From positions 1 through 64,000 of the forward strand of contig JAQVBE010000001.1 in the NCBI GenBank assembly GCA_028690445.1: a DNA stretch of 64,000 nt, in the 5' to 3' direction. The position numbers and the translations under genes are program-made. The notes under the pieces were generated by a model. That model saw only the letters and a list, made by a program, of their open reading frames with translations, was not told the origin of the DNA and ran no database searches. This DNA is from Aliarcobacter sp. (GTDB lineage Bacteria > Campylobacterota > Campylobacteria > Campylobacterales > Arcobacteraceae). This document shows positions 43,860-53,430 of this stretch, in pieces. Each line of letters begins with the position of its first letter. Positions within the stretch are counted from its first letter, which is position 1.

Positions 43860-44094
43860 ATAATTTAATCCTTTATTTTTTAGAAATAATACAAATTTTT
43901 TATAGCCCATTTATAGCAACTTTTAAATTTAAAAAGCCATTGTATAATATGCTTTTGGTTATAAAACAAAAATTCAGAAATATTCCTTGATATAAATCAA
44001 TAATGTTTACAAATGACACTTTATTGTCACTTTTAAAATTACCCACAGAATATTTAAGTAAAATAAAAATAAATAAAATAATTAGGAATATATA

Positions 44095-44940
44095 ATGAAA
44101 TATGTAGGCGCACATGTAAGTGCTAGTGGAGGAGTTTATAATGCACCAATAAATGCTATGGCAATTGGAGCAAAAGCTTTTGCACTTTTTATAAAAAATC
44201 AAAGACAATGGACTGCAAAACCTTTAGAAACAAAAGATATAGATAGATGGTTTAAAGAACTTGAAAAATCAAAAATACAAACAAAACATATTTTGCCACA
44301 TGATAGTTATTTGATAAATTTAGGTCATCCAGAAGCTGATGCAAGGGCAAAATCTTTTGACGGTTTTGTACATGAAATACAAAGATGTGAAATTTTAAAA
44401 CTTGATAAGTTAAATTTCCATCCTGGTAGCCACCTAAGAAAAATACCTGAAGAAGAGTGTTTAAATAATATTGCTGTTTCTATGAATAGGGCAATTGAAA
44501 TCACAAAAGATGTAAAACTCGTTATTGAAAATACAGCTGGTCAAGGAAGTAACCTTGGATATAAATTTGAACATTTAGCTTATATTATTGATAAAATTGA
44601 AGATAAAAGTAGGGTTGGCGTTTGTATTGATACTTGTCATATGTTCACAGCTGGTTATGATATAAGAACAAGAGAAGCTTATGATAAAACTTGGAATGAA
44701 TTTGACTCTATTGTTGGAAGAAAATATCTAATGGGAATGCATATAAATGACTCAAAACCAGACCTTGGTAGTCGTGTTGATAGACATGACTCTTTAGGTA
44801 TTGGGAAAATTGGTTGGGATGCATTTAGATTTATAATGAATGATGATCGAATGGATGATATTCCACTTGTACTAGAAACTATAAATGAAGAGATTTGGGC
44901 GCAAGAAATTCAAGCACTTTATGATTTAGTTGAGAAATAA
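44095..44940 (+). CDS. nfo: Endonuclease IV (AP endonuclease)
   Basis: A 281-residue TIM-barrel zinc enzyme of base-excision repair. Visible blocks are [83 protein letters not shown] and PLVLETIN, which supply the three-zinc His/Asp/Glu set. AGGA precedes the ATG. It converges on sulP across a strong terminator. Confidence 0.97.
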   Translation: MKYVGAHVSASGGVYNAPINAMAIGAKAFALFIKNQRQWTAKPLETKDIDRWFKELEKSKIQTKHILPHDSYLINLGHPEADARAKSFDGFVHEIQRCEILKLDKLNFHPGSHLRKIPEEECLNNIAVSMNRAIEITKDVKLVIENTAGQGSNLGYKFEHLAYIIDKIEDKSRVGVCIDTCHMFTAGYDIRTREAYDKTWNEFDSIVGRKYLMGMHINDSKPDLGSRVDRHDSLGIGKIGWDAFRFIMNDDRMDDIPLVLETINEEIWAQEIQALYDLVEK

Positions 44941-44952
44941 CTTCTCAACTAA
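44926..44952. terminator. Bidirectional hairpin terminator between nfo and the SulP gene
   Basis: TTAGTTGAGAA and TTCTCAACTAA form a perfect 11-bp stem with a 5-base loop overlapping the nfo stop codon and ending 2 bases before the SulP stop. Confidence 0.75.
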
Positions 44953-44953
44953 A

Positions 44954-46585
44954 TTATGTTACAGATTTTGAGTAGTTAATAGAATCATGTAAATTATCAA
45001 AAGTTTTTAAAGTCACACCATCAAAATGAAAGTGTGCTTTCTCTAATTTTTTTAGAATTCTTTCACTTAATCCACAAAAAATTAATTTTTTATTTTTACT
45101 TTCAAAATTCTCAACAATAGATTCAAGGGTTATAATTCCTGTCATATCAATTATTGGTACATTTTTCATATTTAAAATTACTACACTTGTATTTTCGTTT
45201 ACATTTAAAAGTGTTTTTAGTGCACTTTGAGCAGCTCCAAAAAACATAGGACCATTAATATCATAAATGGAAATATTATCTGGAATATCAGGATGGATAA
45301 TATTTGTTCTATTATTTGTTAATTCAATAGAATGTAAATCTATGGTTTTTTTGATAAATAATATTGAAGCAAGCCCCATTCCAATAGCAACAGCAACTTG
45401 CATATCTATTAAAACAGTTAAGAAAAAACATGTTAAAAGAATTAAAATATCATTTCCTGGTGCTACTTTTACAATATTGATAAAATGTTTAATTTCAGAC
45501 ATATTCCAAGCTACCATTAATAAAAGTGCCGAAAGAGCTGCCATTGGTAAAAATGATAAATAAGTTGCTAAAAAAGAAATTGAAGCTAAAATAAATAAAG
45601 AGTGAATAACAGAAGATATTTTTGATGTAGCTCCTGCTTTTACATTTACAACAGTTCTAGCAATTGCAGCAGTTGCTGGAATTCCTCCAAAAAAAGGAAC
45701 AATTATATTTGTAATTCCTTGACCAATTAATTCTTTATTTGGGTCTGTTTTATACCCCGTCATTCCATCTGAAATTACAGCACATAATAAAGATTCTAAT
45801 GCTCCTAAAATCGCTATTGCAATACTATGAGGAAGAAGTTTGTAAAATAAATCAAAATTTATTTGATCAACATTTAAATAACTCCAAGGAAGTTCAAAAT
45901 GTAAAGGAATAGGTGGAATTCCTTGTCCTTCTAAATTACCAATTTTATAATCAAAAGTTGAATATATGGTTGAAATATTTAATTGGGGGAAATAGATATT
46001 TATAATATAAACAACAACCGTTATAAATCCAAGTGCAATAAGTGCAGAAGGTATTTTGCTTTTTGTTTTTTGCCAAAAAATAAGAATAAAAAGAGTTGTT
46101 GCTCCAACTATTAATTCAGCTGGTTTGAAAGTGTTAAAATTATTAAAAATAAGAAAAATTTTATCTAAATAGTGACCATCAAAATGCTCAATTGTTAATC
46201 CAAAAAAGTCTTTTATTTGATAAGTAGCAATTACTACTGCAATTCCTGAAGTAAATCCAACAGTTACTGGATAGGGAACTATTTCTATTAAAGTTCCTAG
46301 TTTTAAAAATCCAGCAATTACCAAAATAAAACCAGATAATAAACCACAAATAAGTAATCCTGAGACTCCAAAGTCATGAACAATTGGAATAAGAATCACA
46401 ATAAACGCAGCAGTAGGACCTGAAATATTTACCTTACTACTTCCAAAAATTGCTGCAAAAAATCCTGCAACAATTGCTGTATAAAGTCCAAGTTGAGGGG
46501 GGACCCCTGTTGCAATTGCAAGTGCCATAGATAAAGGAAGGGCAATTATTCCGACTGTTAAACCAGATAAAATATTGTTTTTCAT
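44954..46585 (-). CDS. SulP-family anion transporter with STAS domain
   Basis: A 543-residue membrane protein. It has the SulP signature at the N terminus (GLTVGIIALPLSMALAIATGVPPQLGLYTAIVAGF then SKVNISGPTAA), about a dozen hydrophobic segments to residue about 410, and a STAS domain at about 430-540 with the VPIIDMTGIITLE loop. It is probably a sulfate, bicarbonate or other anion transporter; substrate cannot be read. It overlaps the upstream unknown gene by 4 bases. Confidence 0.9.
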   Translation of the reverse strand: MKNNILSGLTVGIIALPLSMALAIATGVPPQLGLYTAIVAGFFAAIFGSSKVNISGPTAAFIVILIPIVHDFGVSGLLICGLLSGFILVIAGFLKLGTLIEIVPYPVTVGFTSGIAVVIATYQIKDFFGLTIEHFDGHYLDKIFLIFNNFNTFKPAELIVGATTLFILIFWQKTKSKIPSALIALGFITVVVYIINIYFPQLNISTIYSTFDYKIGNLEGQGIPPIPLHFELPWSYLNVDQINFDLFYKLLPHSIAIAILGALESLLCAVISDGMTGYKTDPNKELIGQGITNIIVPFFGGIPATAAIARTVVNVKAGATSKISSVIHSLFILASISFLATYLSFLPMAALSALLLMVAWNMSEIKHFINIVKVAPGNDILILLTCFFLTVLIDMQVAVAIGMGLASILFIKKTIDLHSIELTNNRTNIIHPDIPDNISIYDINGPMFFGAAQSALKTLLNVNENTSVVILNMKNVPIIDMTGIITLESIVENFESKNKKLIFCGLSERILKKLEKAHFHFDGVTLKTFDNLHDSINYSKSVT

Positions 46586-47205
46586 TTTTTTCTCATTTTA
46601 GATTTTCTCGATGAGTTTATTTTATATTTTGAATTTTTTAACTTTTTTATCATTGAAGATGAAATTTGATACATCCTTATTATATTCTCTCTAAGATTAA
46701 TATTTTTTTCATTATTTCTTGCAGTCTCATAATAACTTAAAAGTCTTAAATAATCAAAATCATTTAAAAAAGTATAAAAAATAGTTGATTTCTCTTCTTC
46801 TAATACCCATTCACTTAAAAGTGCTAGAACAATTTGTTCAGGAATCCAAAGTTCGCCTTCTTTTAATTGGGTTTCGATTTGCTTTACAATTGTATTATAA
46901 TAAAAAACCAAGGCTTCATCATTTGGAAGAAGTTTATGATTTGTTTGTTTTATTTGTTGATATGCCATAAAAGATTTTAATTCATAAGCATTAATTATTG
47001 TTTTGTCTAATTTTATATTTAACTCAATAATATTTTCTTCTATTTCTTTGTTGAAATTTTCATAACCTAAGTCAATTTTATATGTCTCATTTTTTATATT
47101 TTCAAGAACTTCCTCAATTACAGTTTTTATATATATAAGTAATGCATCTGTTTTTATATCTCTTAGAAGTTTTATGCAAATTTGAGCGGGAGTATTGGCA
47201 CTCAT
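46582..47205 (-). CDS. Unknown helical protein paired with the SulP transporter
   Basis: A 207-residue protein, mostly helical and acidic with a very basic C-terminal tail (KKLKNSKYKINSSRKSKMRKK). It has no signal, no membrane span and one cysteine (C11). I do not recognise the family. The 4-base overlap with the transporter means they are co-translated, and the divergent TetR gene suggests joint control. It may be a regulator or partner of the transporter. Confidence 0.65.
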   Translation of the reverse strand: MSANTPAQICIKLLRDIKTDALLIYIKTVIEEVLENIKNETYKIDLGYENFNKEIEENIIELNIKLDKTIINAYELKSFMAYQQIKQTNHKLLPNDEALVFYYNTIVKQIETQLKEGELWIPEQIVLALLSEWVLEEEKSTIFYTFLNDFDYLRLLSYYETARNNEKNINLRENIIRMYQISSSMIKKLKNSKYKINSSRKSKMRKK

Positions 47206-47304
47206 GTAAATCCTAAATATTAAGATGAAAAGATTTTAAATCAATAATACTTAATAATGAATTAAGTTCAATTTATTTTTATATGTTCATTTAATGTTTT
47301 AATA

Positions 47305-47323
47305 TGAATTAAATTATAATTCA
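47305..47323. promoter_or_regulatory. Candidate TetR operator
   Basis: TGAATTA-AATTA-TAATTCA is a perfect 7-bp inverted repeat with a 5-base spacer, 20 bases upstream of the tetR start and in the gap shared with the divergent SulP operon. A related half-site (TGAATTAAGTTCA) lies at about 47257-47269. TetR repressors typically bind such sites. Confidence 0.5.
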
Positions 47324-47342
47324 AGAAAAAATATGGATTAGA

Positions 47343-47921
47343 ATGAAAAGCAAAATAAACGATGAGTTAAATAAGGTAAAAAAAGAGTTGTATCTAAAAG
47401 CTGCTGCTGGATATTTTGATAAATGTGGCTATAAAAATTTTAAGATTTCACAACTAGCAATTGAGTTAGAGACTTCAATTGGAACTATTTATAATCTTTT
47501 TACTTCAAAAGAAGATTTATATTTGGAATATTTGATTTTAAAGTTACAAAGCTTTTTAGATAAATTAAATGAAAAAGAAACTACTAATCCTATGCAAAAT
47601 CTTGAATTATATTTATCTTGTAAATATGAAATATTTATTCAAATAGATAATAATAGAGATGAAACCCTAACCAATGACCCATATTTCTTCCATAAATTAG
47701 ATATTTCAAATCATGCAATAGTTAATGAAATTTATGAGTTTTTAATAAGACAATTTAAAAGTTTATATCCAGATTCTAAGATGGATTACAAACATATAGT
47801 AATACTTTTCAAAAAGCTATCAGATGGATTTATAGAGAGTTATTTATTAGAAAAGTATGATACAAAAGATATTGTAGAAAATACAATAAAACTTTTTTTC
47901 TATGGTTTAGAAAAAAAGTAA
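47343..47921 (+). CDS. TetR/AcrR-family transcriptional regulator
   Basis: A 192-residue regulator. Residues about 10-60 are the TetR HTH (LYLKAAAGYFDKCGYKNFKISQLAIELETSIGTIYNLFTSKEDLYLEYL). The C-terminal ligand domain is divergent and helical. It is divergently placed from the SulP operon with an inverted repeat between them, so it probably controls that operon and itself. The inducer is unknown. Confidence 0.9.
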   Translation: MKSKINDELNKVKKELYLKAAAGYFDKCGYKNFKISQLAIELETSIGTIYNLFTSKEDLYLEYLILKLQSFLDKLNEKETTNPMQNLELYLSCKYEIFIQIDNNRDETLTNDPYFFHKLDISNHAIVNEIYEFLIRQFKSLYPDSKMDYKHIVILFKKLSDGFIESYLLEKYDTKDIVENTIKLFFYGLEKK

Positions 47922-47934
47922 TATTATTTAGTTT

Positions 47935-48597
47935 TTAGAGTTTATAAATCTCGAAATTTGTATCTTTAATATCTTTTTTGATTGTATCTTCCCATAGTTT
48001 AACTTTTTTAGCATTTTTATCTTGAGAGAATAATCCTTCTTTATAGATATTAACAAGCATTTTTTGAGCGGCTAACATATTTTTTGAAGCCGCAAATTCT
48101 AATAAATCAATTCCTTTATTCACATCAACTTTTGTATTTATCCCTTGCAAATAAAATCTTGATAATTGATAAGCTGAATTTGGGTCAACATCACTTGAAT
48201 CTTTTAGAAGTTGAAAAGCTTTATCTATGTTTTTTTCAACTCCTTCACCTTTGTAATATAAAAATGCTAAAGCTAAATTTGCGTAAGCATTTTTGTTATT
48301 AATTGATTGGTTTAAATAATCAATTGCTTTTTTATAATCTTTTTTCTCAACACTATATGTTCCCATTCTAAGTTGAGCATAAGAGTTTTCATTTACGATT
48401 TTTCTGTAACAAAAAAGTTTATTATCAATATCTTCTATTTTTTGACAAACATTAGCTTTTTCAAGCGCAATGGCATCTTTATTATTTGAAAACGACAAGA
48501 AAGAAGGCATTGAGGGCATTGAAAACTCAGGCATTTTTAAAGAACAAGCTGTAAATAAGAATATTGACAAGCTTGGTAGTAGTATTTTTTTTAACAT
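47935..48597 (-). CDS. Sel1/TPR-repeat lipoprotein
   Basis: A 220-residue lipoprotein with lipobox FTAC (C18). The mature part has Sel1-like repeats: AQLRMGTYSVEKKDYKKAIDYLNQS, AYANLALAFLYYKGEGVEKNIDKAFQLLK, AYQLSRFYLQG and AQKMLVNIYKEGLFSQDKN. Such repeats usually mediate protein-protein contact. It lies directly after a paralogous lipoprotein gene on the same strand and ends close to the convergent tetR. Confidence 0.8.
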   Translation of the reverse strand: MLKKILLPSLSIFLFTACSLKMPEFSMPSMPSFLSFSNNKDAIALEKANVCQKIEDIDNKLFCYRKIVNENSYAQLRMGTYSVEKKDYKKAIDYLNQSINNKNAYANLALAFLYYKGEGVEKNIDKAFQLLKDSSDVDPNSAYQLSRFYLQGINTKVDVNKGIDLLEFAASKNMLAAQKMLVNIYKEGLFSQDKNAKKVKLWEDTIKKDIKDTNFEIYKL

Positions 48598-49215
48598 TTA
48601 TATTCCATAAATTTTATTTGCAAAATTTGCTGATGTATCTTCATATTGTTCTTGCCAATAACTAGCTTTATCTGTATTTCTTTCAATAAATTCACCATTT
48701 AAATATATATTAGATAGTTCTAATTGAGCAGCTTTAACATCGTTTATTGCTGCATAATTTAGAAGTTCTAACGCATCTTCAACTTTATTTCTATCAAGGT
48801 AATAAAAAGATAATCTGTACGCAGCTATTGGATCAATTTCTTTTGTATCTTCTAAAAGTTTAATAGCTAAATCATTATTAACAGCGACACCAAATCCATT
48901 TTTATAAATATCTGCTAAAGCTGCATTTGCATAAAAATTGCCTTTTTGTTTAGCGATATTCAATCTTTGAATTGCTTCTTCAAAATCACCTCTTAATTGA
49001 GCATTTAAACCCAATCTTAATTGAGCAAAAGAGTTTTTATAAGAAATTAAGTCATAACAATCCATCTCTAAATGCTTATTTGTATTTCTACAATCATCAG
49101 CAATTTGAAGTTCATTTGAGGAAGCTTTTAAAAATTCGTTATTGCTAGAGCAGCTAGTTAACGCAAAAAAGCAAAGGGTTGTTAAAGCAAATGAAGAGGA
49201 GATAGTCTTAATCAT
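48598..49215 (-). CDS. Sel1/TPR-repeat lipoprotein, paralogue of the next gene
   Basis: A 205-residue protein counted from ATG 49215, preceded by AAAGGA; an in-frame ATG at 49260 adds a basic leader that spoils the signal. The lipobox is LTSC (C22). Repeats run AQLRLGLNAQLRGDFEEAIQRLNIAKQKGNFYANAALADIYKNGFGVAVNNDLAIKLLE and onward, closely parallel to the 47935-48597 protein, so the pair is a tandem duplication. It is probably anchored in the outer or inner membrane facing the periplasm. Confidence 0.8.
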   Translation of the reverse strand: MIKTISSSFALTTLCFFALTSCSSNNEFLKASSNELQIADDCRNTNKHLEMDCYDLISYKNSFAQLRLGLNAQLRGDFEEAIQRLNIAKQKGNFYANAALADIYKNGFGVAVNNDLAIKLLEDTKEIDPIAAYRLSFYYLDRNKVEDALELLNYAAINDVKAAQLELSNIYLNGEFIERNTDKASYWQEQYEDTSANFANKIYGI

Positions 49216-49323
49216 AATATTCCTTTTTTTAATTCTTGTATAATTTCTTAATTCTAGCAAGTTTTATATTCATAAGTAGTTAAGACATGTTGCTGTATCA
49301 TATAGTTCTTAAGGGGAGATTAA

Positions 49324-49677
49324 ATGATTTTAATAGGACTTTTTTTATTTATAGCGTTTGTGGTTATTTCATTAAATATTTACAACCACACAAACTTGGA
49401 TTATATTGAAGAATATTTGAAAAAAAATAACTGTCAAGAATATGCTTATTCAAAAGGTTCATATAAAGCTTTTTGTGATGATTATTTTATTGAAATAAAA
49501 AATAGTTTTATCGTAAATCTTGATGAAAACTCAAATATTTTTAAATATAAAGATATAAATAATTTAGAGATAAATCAACTTAATCTAATAATAAATAATA
49601 CTTATAAAATAACTTTTAAAGAAAAAGAAGAGTTAAATAAATATTATAAAAAAATATCAGAAAAAATAAATAAGTAG
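49324..49677 (+). CDS. Small membrane-anchored protein of unknown function
   Basis: A 117-residue protein with an N-terminal membrane helix (ILIGLFLFIAFVVISLNIY, residues 2-20) and a charged soluble part with a YSKGSYKAFCDDYFIEIKNSFIVN segment and two cysteines (C37, C51). I do not recognise it. AGGGGAGA precedes the ATG. It is 15 bases upstream of the AAA+ ATPase gene and probably in its operon. Confidence 0.7.
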   Translation: MILIGLFLFIAFVVISLNIYNHTNLDYIEEYLKKNNCQEYAYSKGSYKAFCDDYFIEIKNSFIVNLDENSNIFKYKDINNLEINQLNLIINNTYKITFKEKEELNKYYKKISEKINK

Positions 49678-49692
49678 GATAACGAAATAAGA

Positions 49693-51426
49693 ATGAAAGA
49701 AGTAATTAATTTTATAAAAGCACAAAATGTTGAGTCAACGAATTTTTTTGGACAATTAAAATGTTCGCAAGAGGAAGCTAAAATTTTACAATTTATGTCA
49801 AAAGAGTATGTAAATGGTAGAGATACATTAGGTGTAATAGATATTTTGGGTGAATTTTATGATTTAAAAACTTACAAACATTTGGAAAAACTTGATTTAA
49901 TAAAATCACTTTTAGAATTTGGGTGGGTGGTTCAAGTATCTTTTGATCAAGTAAAATTAAGTGAAGTTTCAAAACTTGAACTTATTAATTCAAGTGTTTC
50001 ATTATCAAGTGCATATTTAAAAATGCTTGAAAATGGAAGTAATGATTTTGTTCTTCCTGAGATTAAAAACTATTCAGACCATTTAGAATATCTTCAAGAT
50101 CAATTTTTTAGAATAGATTTGGCACAACAGTTAAATGTAGTTAGAAAAAACTTTGATGTTAATAGTCCAAGTTCAAATAGATTGAAATCAAAATTAATTC
50201 TTCTTGAAAATAGAATTAAAGAAAGAATAAAAGTTACTAGTAACTCAATAATGCTTGAAGATTTTTTCAAAAATAATGATTTAAATGAACAAGAACAAAC
50301 TTTATTTTTAGCTCTTTTAAAAGAAGAGTATTCAGGTGGAGATGGAAGTTTACGAGATATGAATTCTTTAATTGAATTAATTTCAAGTGATGATTACGAA
50401 AAAATAAAATATAGAAGTTTACTTGAAGAGACTTCAACATTAGTTTCAAAAGCTTTGATTGATTATGATGAGGTTTTAACTCCATTTGGTGGAATTAATA
50501 GAAACTTCTATATTCCGGATGAGGTTTTATATAAGATTTCTCATCCAACTAAAAAAAGTGCAAATGTTGGGAAAATAAAACTAGATACAGTTATAAAAGA
50601 ACAAGATATGTTTGAGCTTATTTCAACAACAAAAACTTTAGATGATGTGGTTCTAAATGAAAAAACAAAAGAAACGTTAGATGCACTTTTAAAACAAGTT
50701 GATAAGAATGTAATAAATCGTCTAAAACAATGGGGAATTAAAGATAAAAAAAGAGGAATTGAAGCAAAAATAATTTTTTATGGAGTTGCTGGAACTGGAA
50801 AAACTTTAACAGCACTTGCTTTAGCAAAATCCCTTAAAAAAGATGTATTAAGCTTTGACTGTTCAAAAATTTTATCTATGTATATTGGTGAGAGTGAAAA
50901 AAATGTTAGAAGTATTTTTGATAAATATTATGAACTAAGAACTCAAACAAAATCAGAACCAGTTTTACTTTTAAATGAAGCAGATCAATTTTTAAGTTCA
51001 AGAGCTTCAGGAGGAGTTAGTAGTAGTGATAAAATGCATAATCAGATGCAAAATATTTTTTTAGAGCAAATAGAAAGATTTGATGGAATCTTAATTGCAA
51101 CTACAAACTTACTTGAAAACTTAGATAAAGCATTTTCAAGAAGATTTAATTACAAAATTGAATTTGTAAAACCAAATAAAGCTCAAAGAATAGACCTTTG
51201 GAAAAAACTAATACCAGTAAATTTACCACTTGAAGAAAATTTTGACATTGAAGAATTAGCAAAATATGAATTAACAGGCGGACAAATAGAATTAGTTATT
51301 AAAAATACAGCTTATAAGATTGCTGTTAGTGATGAACCACTATTCAAAGTTGAGGACTTTAAAGAGCAAATTACAAAAGAGCAAAAAGGTCAATTTGACA
51401 GTGAAACTAAAGTAGGTTTTTTCTAA
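49693..51426 (+). CDS. AAA+ ATPase with winged-helix-like N-terminal region
   Basis: A 577-residue protein. The first 330 residues are helical, with a segment (EEAKILQFMSKEYVNGRDTLGVIDIL) that looks like a DNA-binding or substrate-adaptor domain. The AAA+ module starts near 330: Walker A GVAGTGKT at 364-371, Walker B LLLNEAD with Asn 428 in place of the usual Asp and E429, then IATTNLLENLDKAFSRRFNYKIEF with the arginine finger. The FtsH/spastin-like core suggests protein or complex remodelling; the target is unknown. Confidence 0.8.
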   Translation: MKEVINFIKAQNVESTNFFGQLKCSQEEAKILQFMSKEYVNGRDTLGVIDILGEFYDLKTYKHLEKLDLIKSLLEFGWVVQVSFDQVKLSEVSKLELINSSVSLSSAYLKMLENGSNDFVLPEIKNYSDHLEYLQDQFFRIDLAQQLNVVRKNFDVNSPSSNRLKSKLILLENRIKERIKVTSNSIMLEDFFKNNDLNEQEQTLFLALLKEEYSGGDGSLRDMNSLIELISSDDYEKIKYRSLLEETSTLVSKALIDYDEVLTPFGGINRNFYIPDEVLYKISHPTKKSANVGKIKLDTVIKEQDMFELISTTKTLDDVVLNEKTKETLDALLKQVDKNVINRLKQWGIKDKKRGIEAKIIFYGVAGTGKTLTALALAKSLKKDVLSFDCSKILSMYIGESEKNVRSIFDKYYELRTQTKSEPVLLLNEADQFLSSRASGGVSSSDKMHNQMQNIFLEQIERFDGILIATTNLLENLDKAFSRRFNYKIEFVKPNKAQRIDLWKKLIPVNLPLEENFDIEELAKYELTGGQIELVIKNTAYKIAVSDEPLFKVEDFKEQITKEQKGQFDSETKVGFF

Positions 51427-51434
51427 ACCTATTT
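51413..51434 (+). terminator. Terminator after the AAA+ ATPase gene
   Basis: TAGGTTT and AAACCTA form a 7-bp stem over a 5-base loop across the stop codon, followed by TTTT. Confidence 0.5.
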
Positions 51435-51741
51435 TAGATTTTATAACATAAAAGAAATATCATAAATATTTCATCTTTAAAAAGTATTATTAGTTGTAAT
51501 ATTTTATTCTATTTTAAGAATATAAAAAATAATAGATTATATTTTGAAATCTTTAGTAAAGATTTTTTGTTTCTTTTTGTACCAGTTTGTTTCTAATCCT
51601 TAGAAAAACATTAAACAATAAGCTAATTTTTATTAGGTTAGAATATCATTGCATACATTATTAATAAGTGGCTATTTATTACAAATGAGATATTATATTT
51701 GTAGAATAAAAGAACTTTTTAGCTTTAAAAGGATAGATTAA
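51427..51741. other. Gene-free stretch before the nuo operon
   Basis: These 315 bases are AT-rich without a credible gene. Besides the terminator just before it, a second terminator-like hairpin lies at 51547-51565 (AAATCTTT-AGT-AAAGATTT followed by T-rich sequence). The remainder should hold the nuo promoter; the stretch ATGAGATATTATATTTG near 51684-51700 could supply a -10, but no site is clear. Confidence 0.5.
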
Positions 51742-52131
51742 ATGACACATATGGAATTTGCACATCCCTATTTTGGTGCATTTGTAATGTTTATTGTAAC
51801 ATTTAGTGCATTTGGTGCAACAGTATGGCTTTCACGATATATAAGTAGAAAGATTGCTAGACTTGATACTGAAAAACTAAAAACAACTTTATATGAGTGT
51901 GGACCTGAAGTTACAAAACAACCTAACAGTATTTCTGCACAGTTTTATTTAACGGCATTATTATTTATTTTATTTGATGTTGAAATTATATTTATGTTTC
52001 CTTGGGCAATTAACTTTAAAATCTTAGGATGGTTTGGGTTTGTTGAAATGATATTATTTATTACACTTTTAGCAATTGGATTTTTATACGCATGGAGAAA
52101 AGGAGCGCTTGAATGGCACAGCATAAAATAA
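51742..52131 (+). CDS. nuoA: NADH-quinone oxidoreductase subunit A
   Basis: A 129-residue subunit with three membrane helices (about 12-32, 70-90, 98-118). It has the conserved YECGPE loop and [24 protein letters not shown]. It forms part of the quinone-tunnel entrance of complex I. AAAAGGA precedes the ATG. It is first in the nuo operon and overlaps nuoB by 19 bases. Confidence 0.96.
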   Translation: MTHMEFAHPYFGAFVMFIVTFSAFGATVWLSRYISRKIARLDTEKLKTTLYECGPEVTKQPNSISAQFYLTALLFILFDVEIIFMFPWAINFKILGWFGFVEMILFITLLAIGFLYAWRKGALEWHSIK

Positions 52132-52622
52132 ATTATTTACAAGATAATGGAGCTGCTGTTAAATTAACAACTATTGATAAGTTAGTAAATTTCGGACGTT
52201 CTAACTCTTTATGGCCGATGACTTATGGATTAGCTTGTTGTGCTATTGAAATGATGGCAACAGGAGCTTCAAGATATGACTTTGATAGGTTTGGTACAAT
52301 TTTTAGAGCAAGTCCTAGACAATCAGATGTTTTGATAATTGCTGGAACTTTAACAAAAAAACATGCTGAATTTATGAGAAGATTGTATGACCAAATGCCA
52401 GATCCAAAATGGGTAATATCAATGGGAAGCTGTGCAAATACTGGTGGGATGTTTAATACTTACGCAACTGTTCAAGGTGCTGATAGAATTATTCCTGTTG
52501 ATATTTATCTTCCTGGATGCGCACCAAGACCTGAAACTTTACAATATGCTCTTATGGCACTTCAACAAAAAATAAGAAAAGAATCGATTTTTAGAAGTAT
52601 AAAGAAAAAGAGGTTAGTATAA
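52113..52622 (+). CDS. nuoB: NADH-quinone oxidoreductase subunit B
   Basis: A 169-residue subunit holding the last [4Fe-4S] cluster (N2) with C42, C43, C107 and C136 in [23 protein letters not shown] and [15 protein letters not shown] lies 8 bases before the ATG, inside nuoA. It donates electrons to quinone. Confidence 0.97.
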   Translation: MAQHKINYLQDNGAAVKLTTIDKLVNFGRSNSLWPMTYGLACCAIEMMATGASRYDFDRFGTIFRASPRQSDVLIIAGTLTKKHAEFMRRLYDQMPDPKWVISMGSCANTGGMFNTYATVQGADRIIPVDIYLPGCAPRPETLQYALMALQQKIRKESIFRSIKKKRLV

Positions 52623-53425
52623 TGAGAAAATATACTCCCAAAGATAGTGTACAAAAACAAGCTTATTTTACAGATAGATTTTTTGTATCACCTCCTGTTC
52701 CAAGATTTAATCCAAATAGTGATGAAATTTTTGCAAAAGATTTTGAAGAAATTGATTATAGTATTAATGTTCAAGAGGCCTTTATTGAACATACTCATTT
52801 AGTAATCATTATTGATAAAAGTTTTTTAATTTCATGTATTAAGCTTTTAAAAGAAAAATTAGAATATGACATGTTAATGGAATTATCAGCAATTGATTAT
52901 TTAGCTACAAGGGATGGTTACGAAATTTTTTATGAATTTTTATCTTTGAGTAAACACAAAAGAATAAGAATTAAATGTTTTTTACAAAAAGATGAATCAC
53001 TAGAATCAGTAACATTTCTTTTTAAATCTGCCAATTGGTCAGAGAGAGAAATGTATGATATGCTAGGTGTAAAAGTAGTAAATCATCCAAATTTAAAAAG
53101 ATTAATTATGCCTGATGATTGGTATGACTATCCGTTGAAAAAAACTTATCCACTTCAAGGTGATGAGACTGCTTCGTGGTATGAAGTTGATAAAATTTTT
53201 GGAAAAGAAGCTAGAAGTATTATTGGACCAGAACAACGAGATCCAGCAGCGATTGATAGATATGATACAACAAGATTTGCAAGACTTGGACATGAAGTTC
53301 CATTTGATACTGATATTTCAGAATTTGAACCAGAAACAAATATCTCTTATCAAGAAGAGAATACTTCAAAAATTATGAAAAAACTAAAACCTGAAGAATC
53401 AGTTGTTTTAAAAAGAAGAAGGTAA
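52622..53425 (+). CDS. nuoC: NADH-quinone oxidoreductase subunit C
   Basis: A 267-residue 30-kDa-type subunit. The core runs from about 55 to 190 with [64 protein letters not shown]. It has N- and C-terminal extensions beyond the core, the latter acidic with a final basic patch. It is separate from nuoD, unlike the fused E. coli NuoCD, and shares one base with nuoB. Confidence 0.94.
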   Translation: MRKYTPKDSVQKQAYFTDRFFVSPPVPRFNPNSDEIFAKDFEEIDYSINVQEAFIEHTHLVIIIDKSFLISCIKLLKEKLEYDMLMELSAIDYLATRDGYEIFYEFLSLSKHKRIRIKCFLQKDESLESVTFLFKSANWSEREMYDMLGVKVVNHPNLKRLIMPDDWYDYPLKKTYPLQGDETASWYEVDKIFGKEARSIIGPEQRDPAAIDRYDTTRFARLGHEVPFDTDISEFEPETNISYQEENTSKIMKKLKPEESVVLKRRR

Positions 53426-53430
53426 GAAAT

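Noticed and set aside
51435..51570. Small RNA ending in the hairpin at 51547-51565
   Set aside because: A terminator-like hairpin is present, but I see no promoter or conserved structure upstream to support a transcript.
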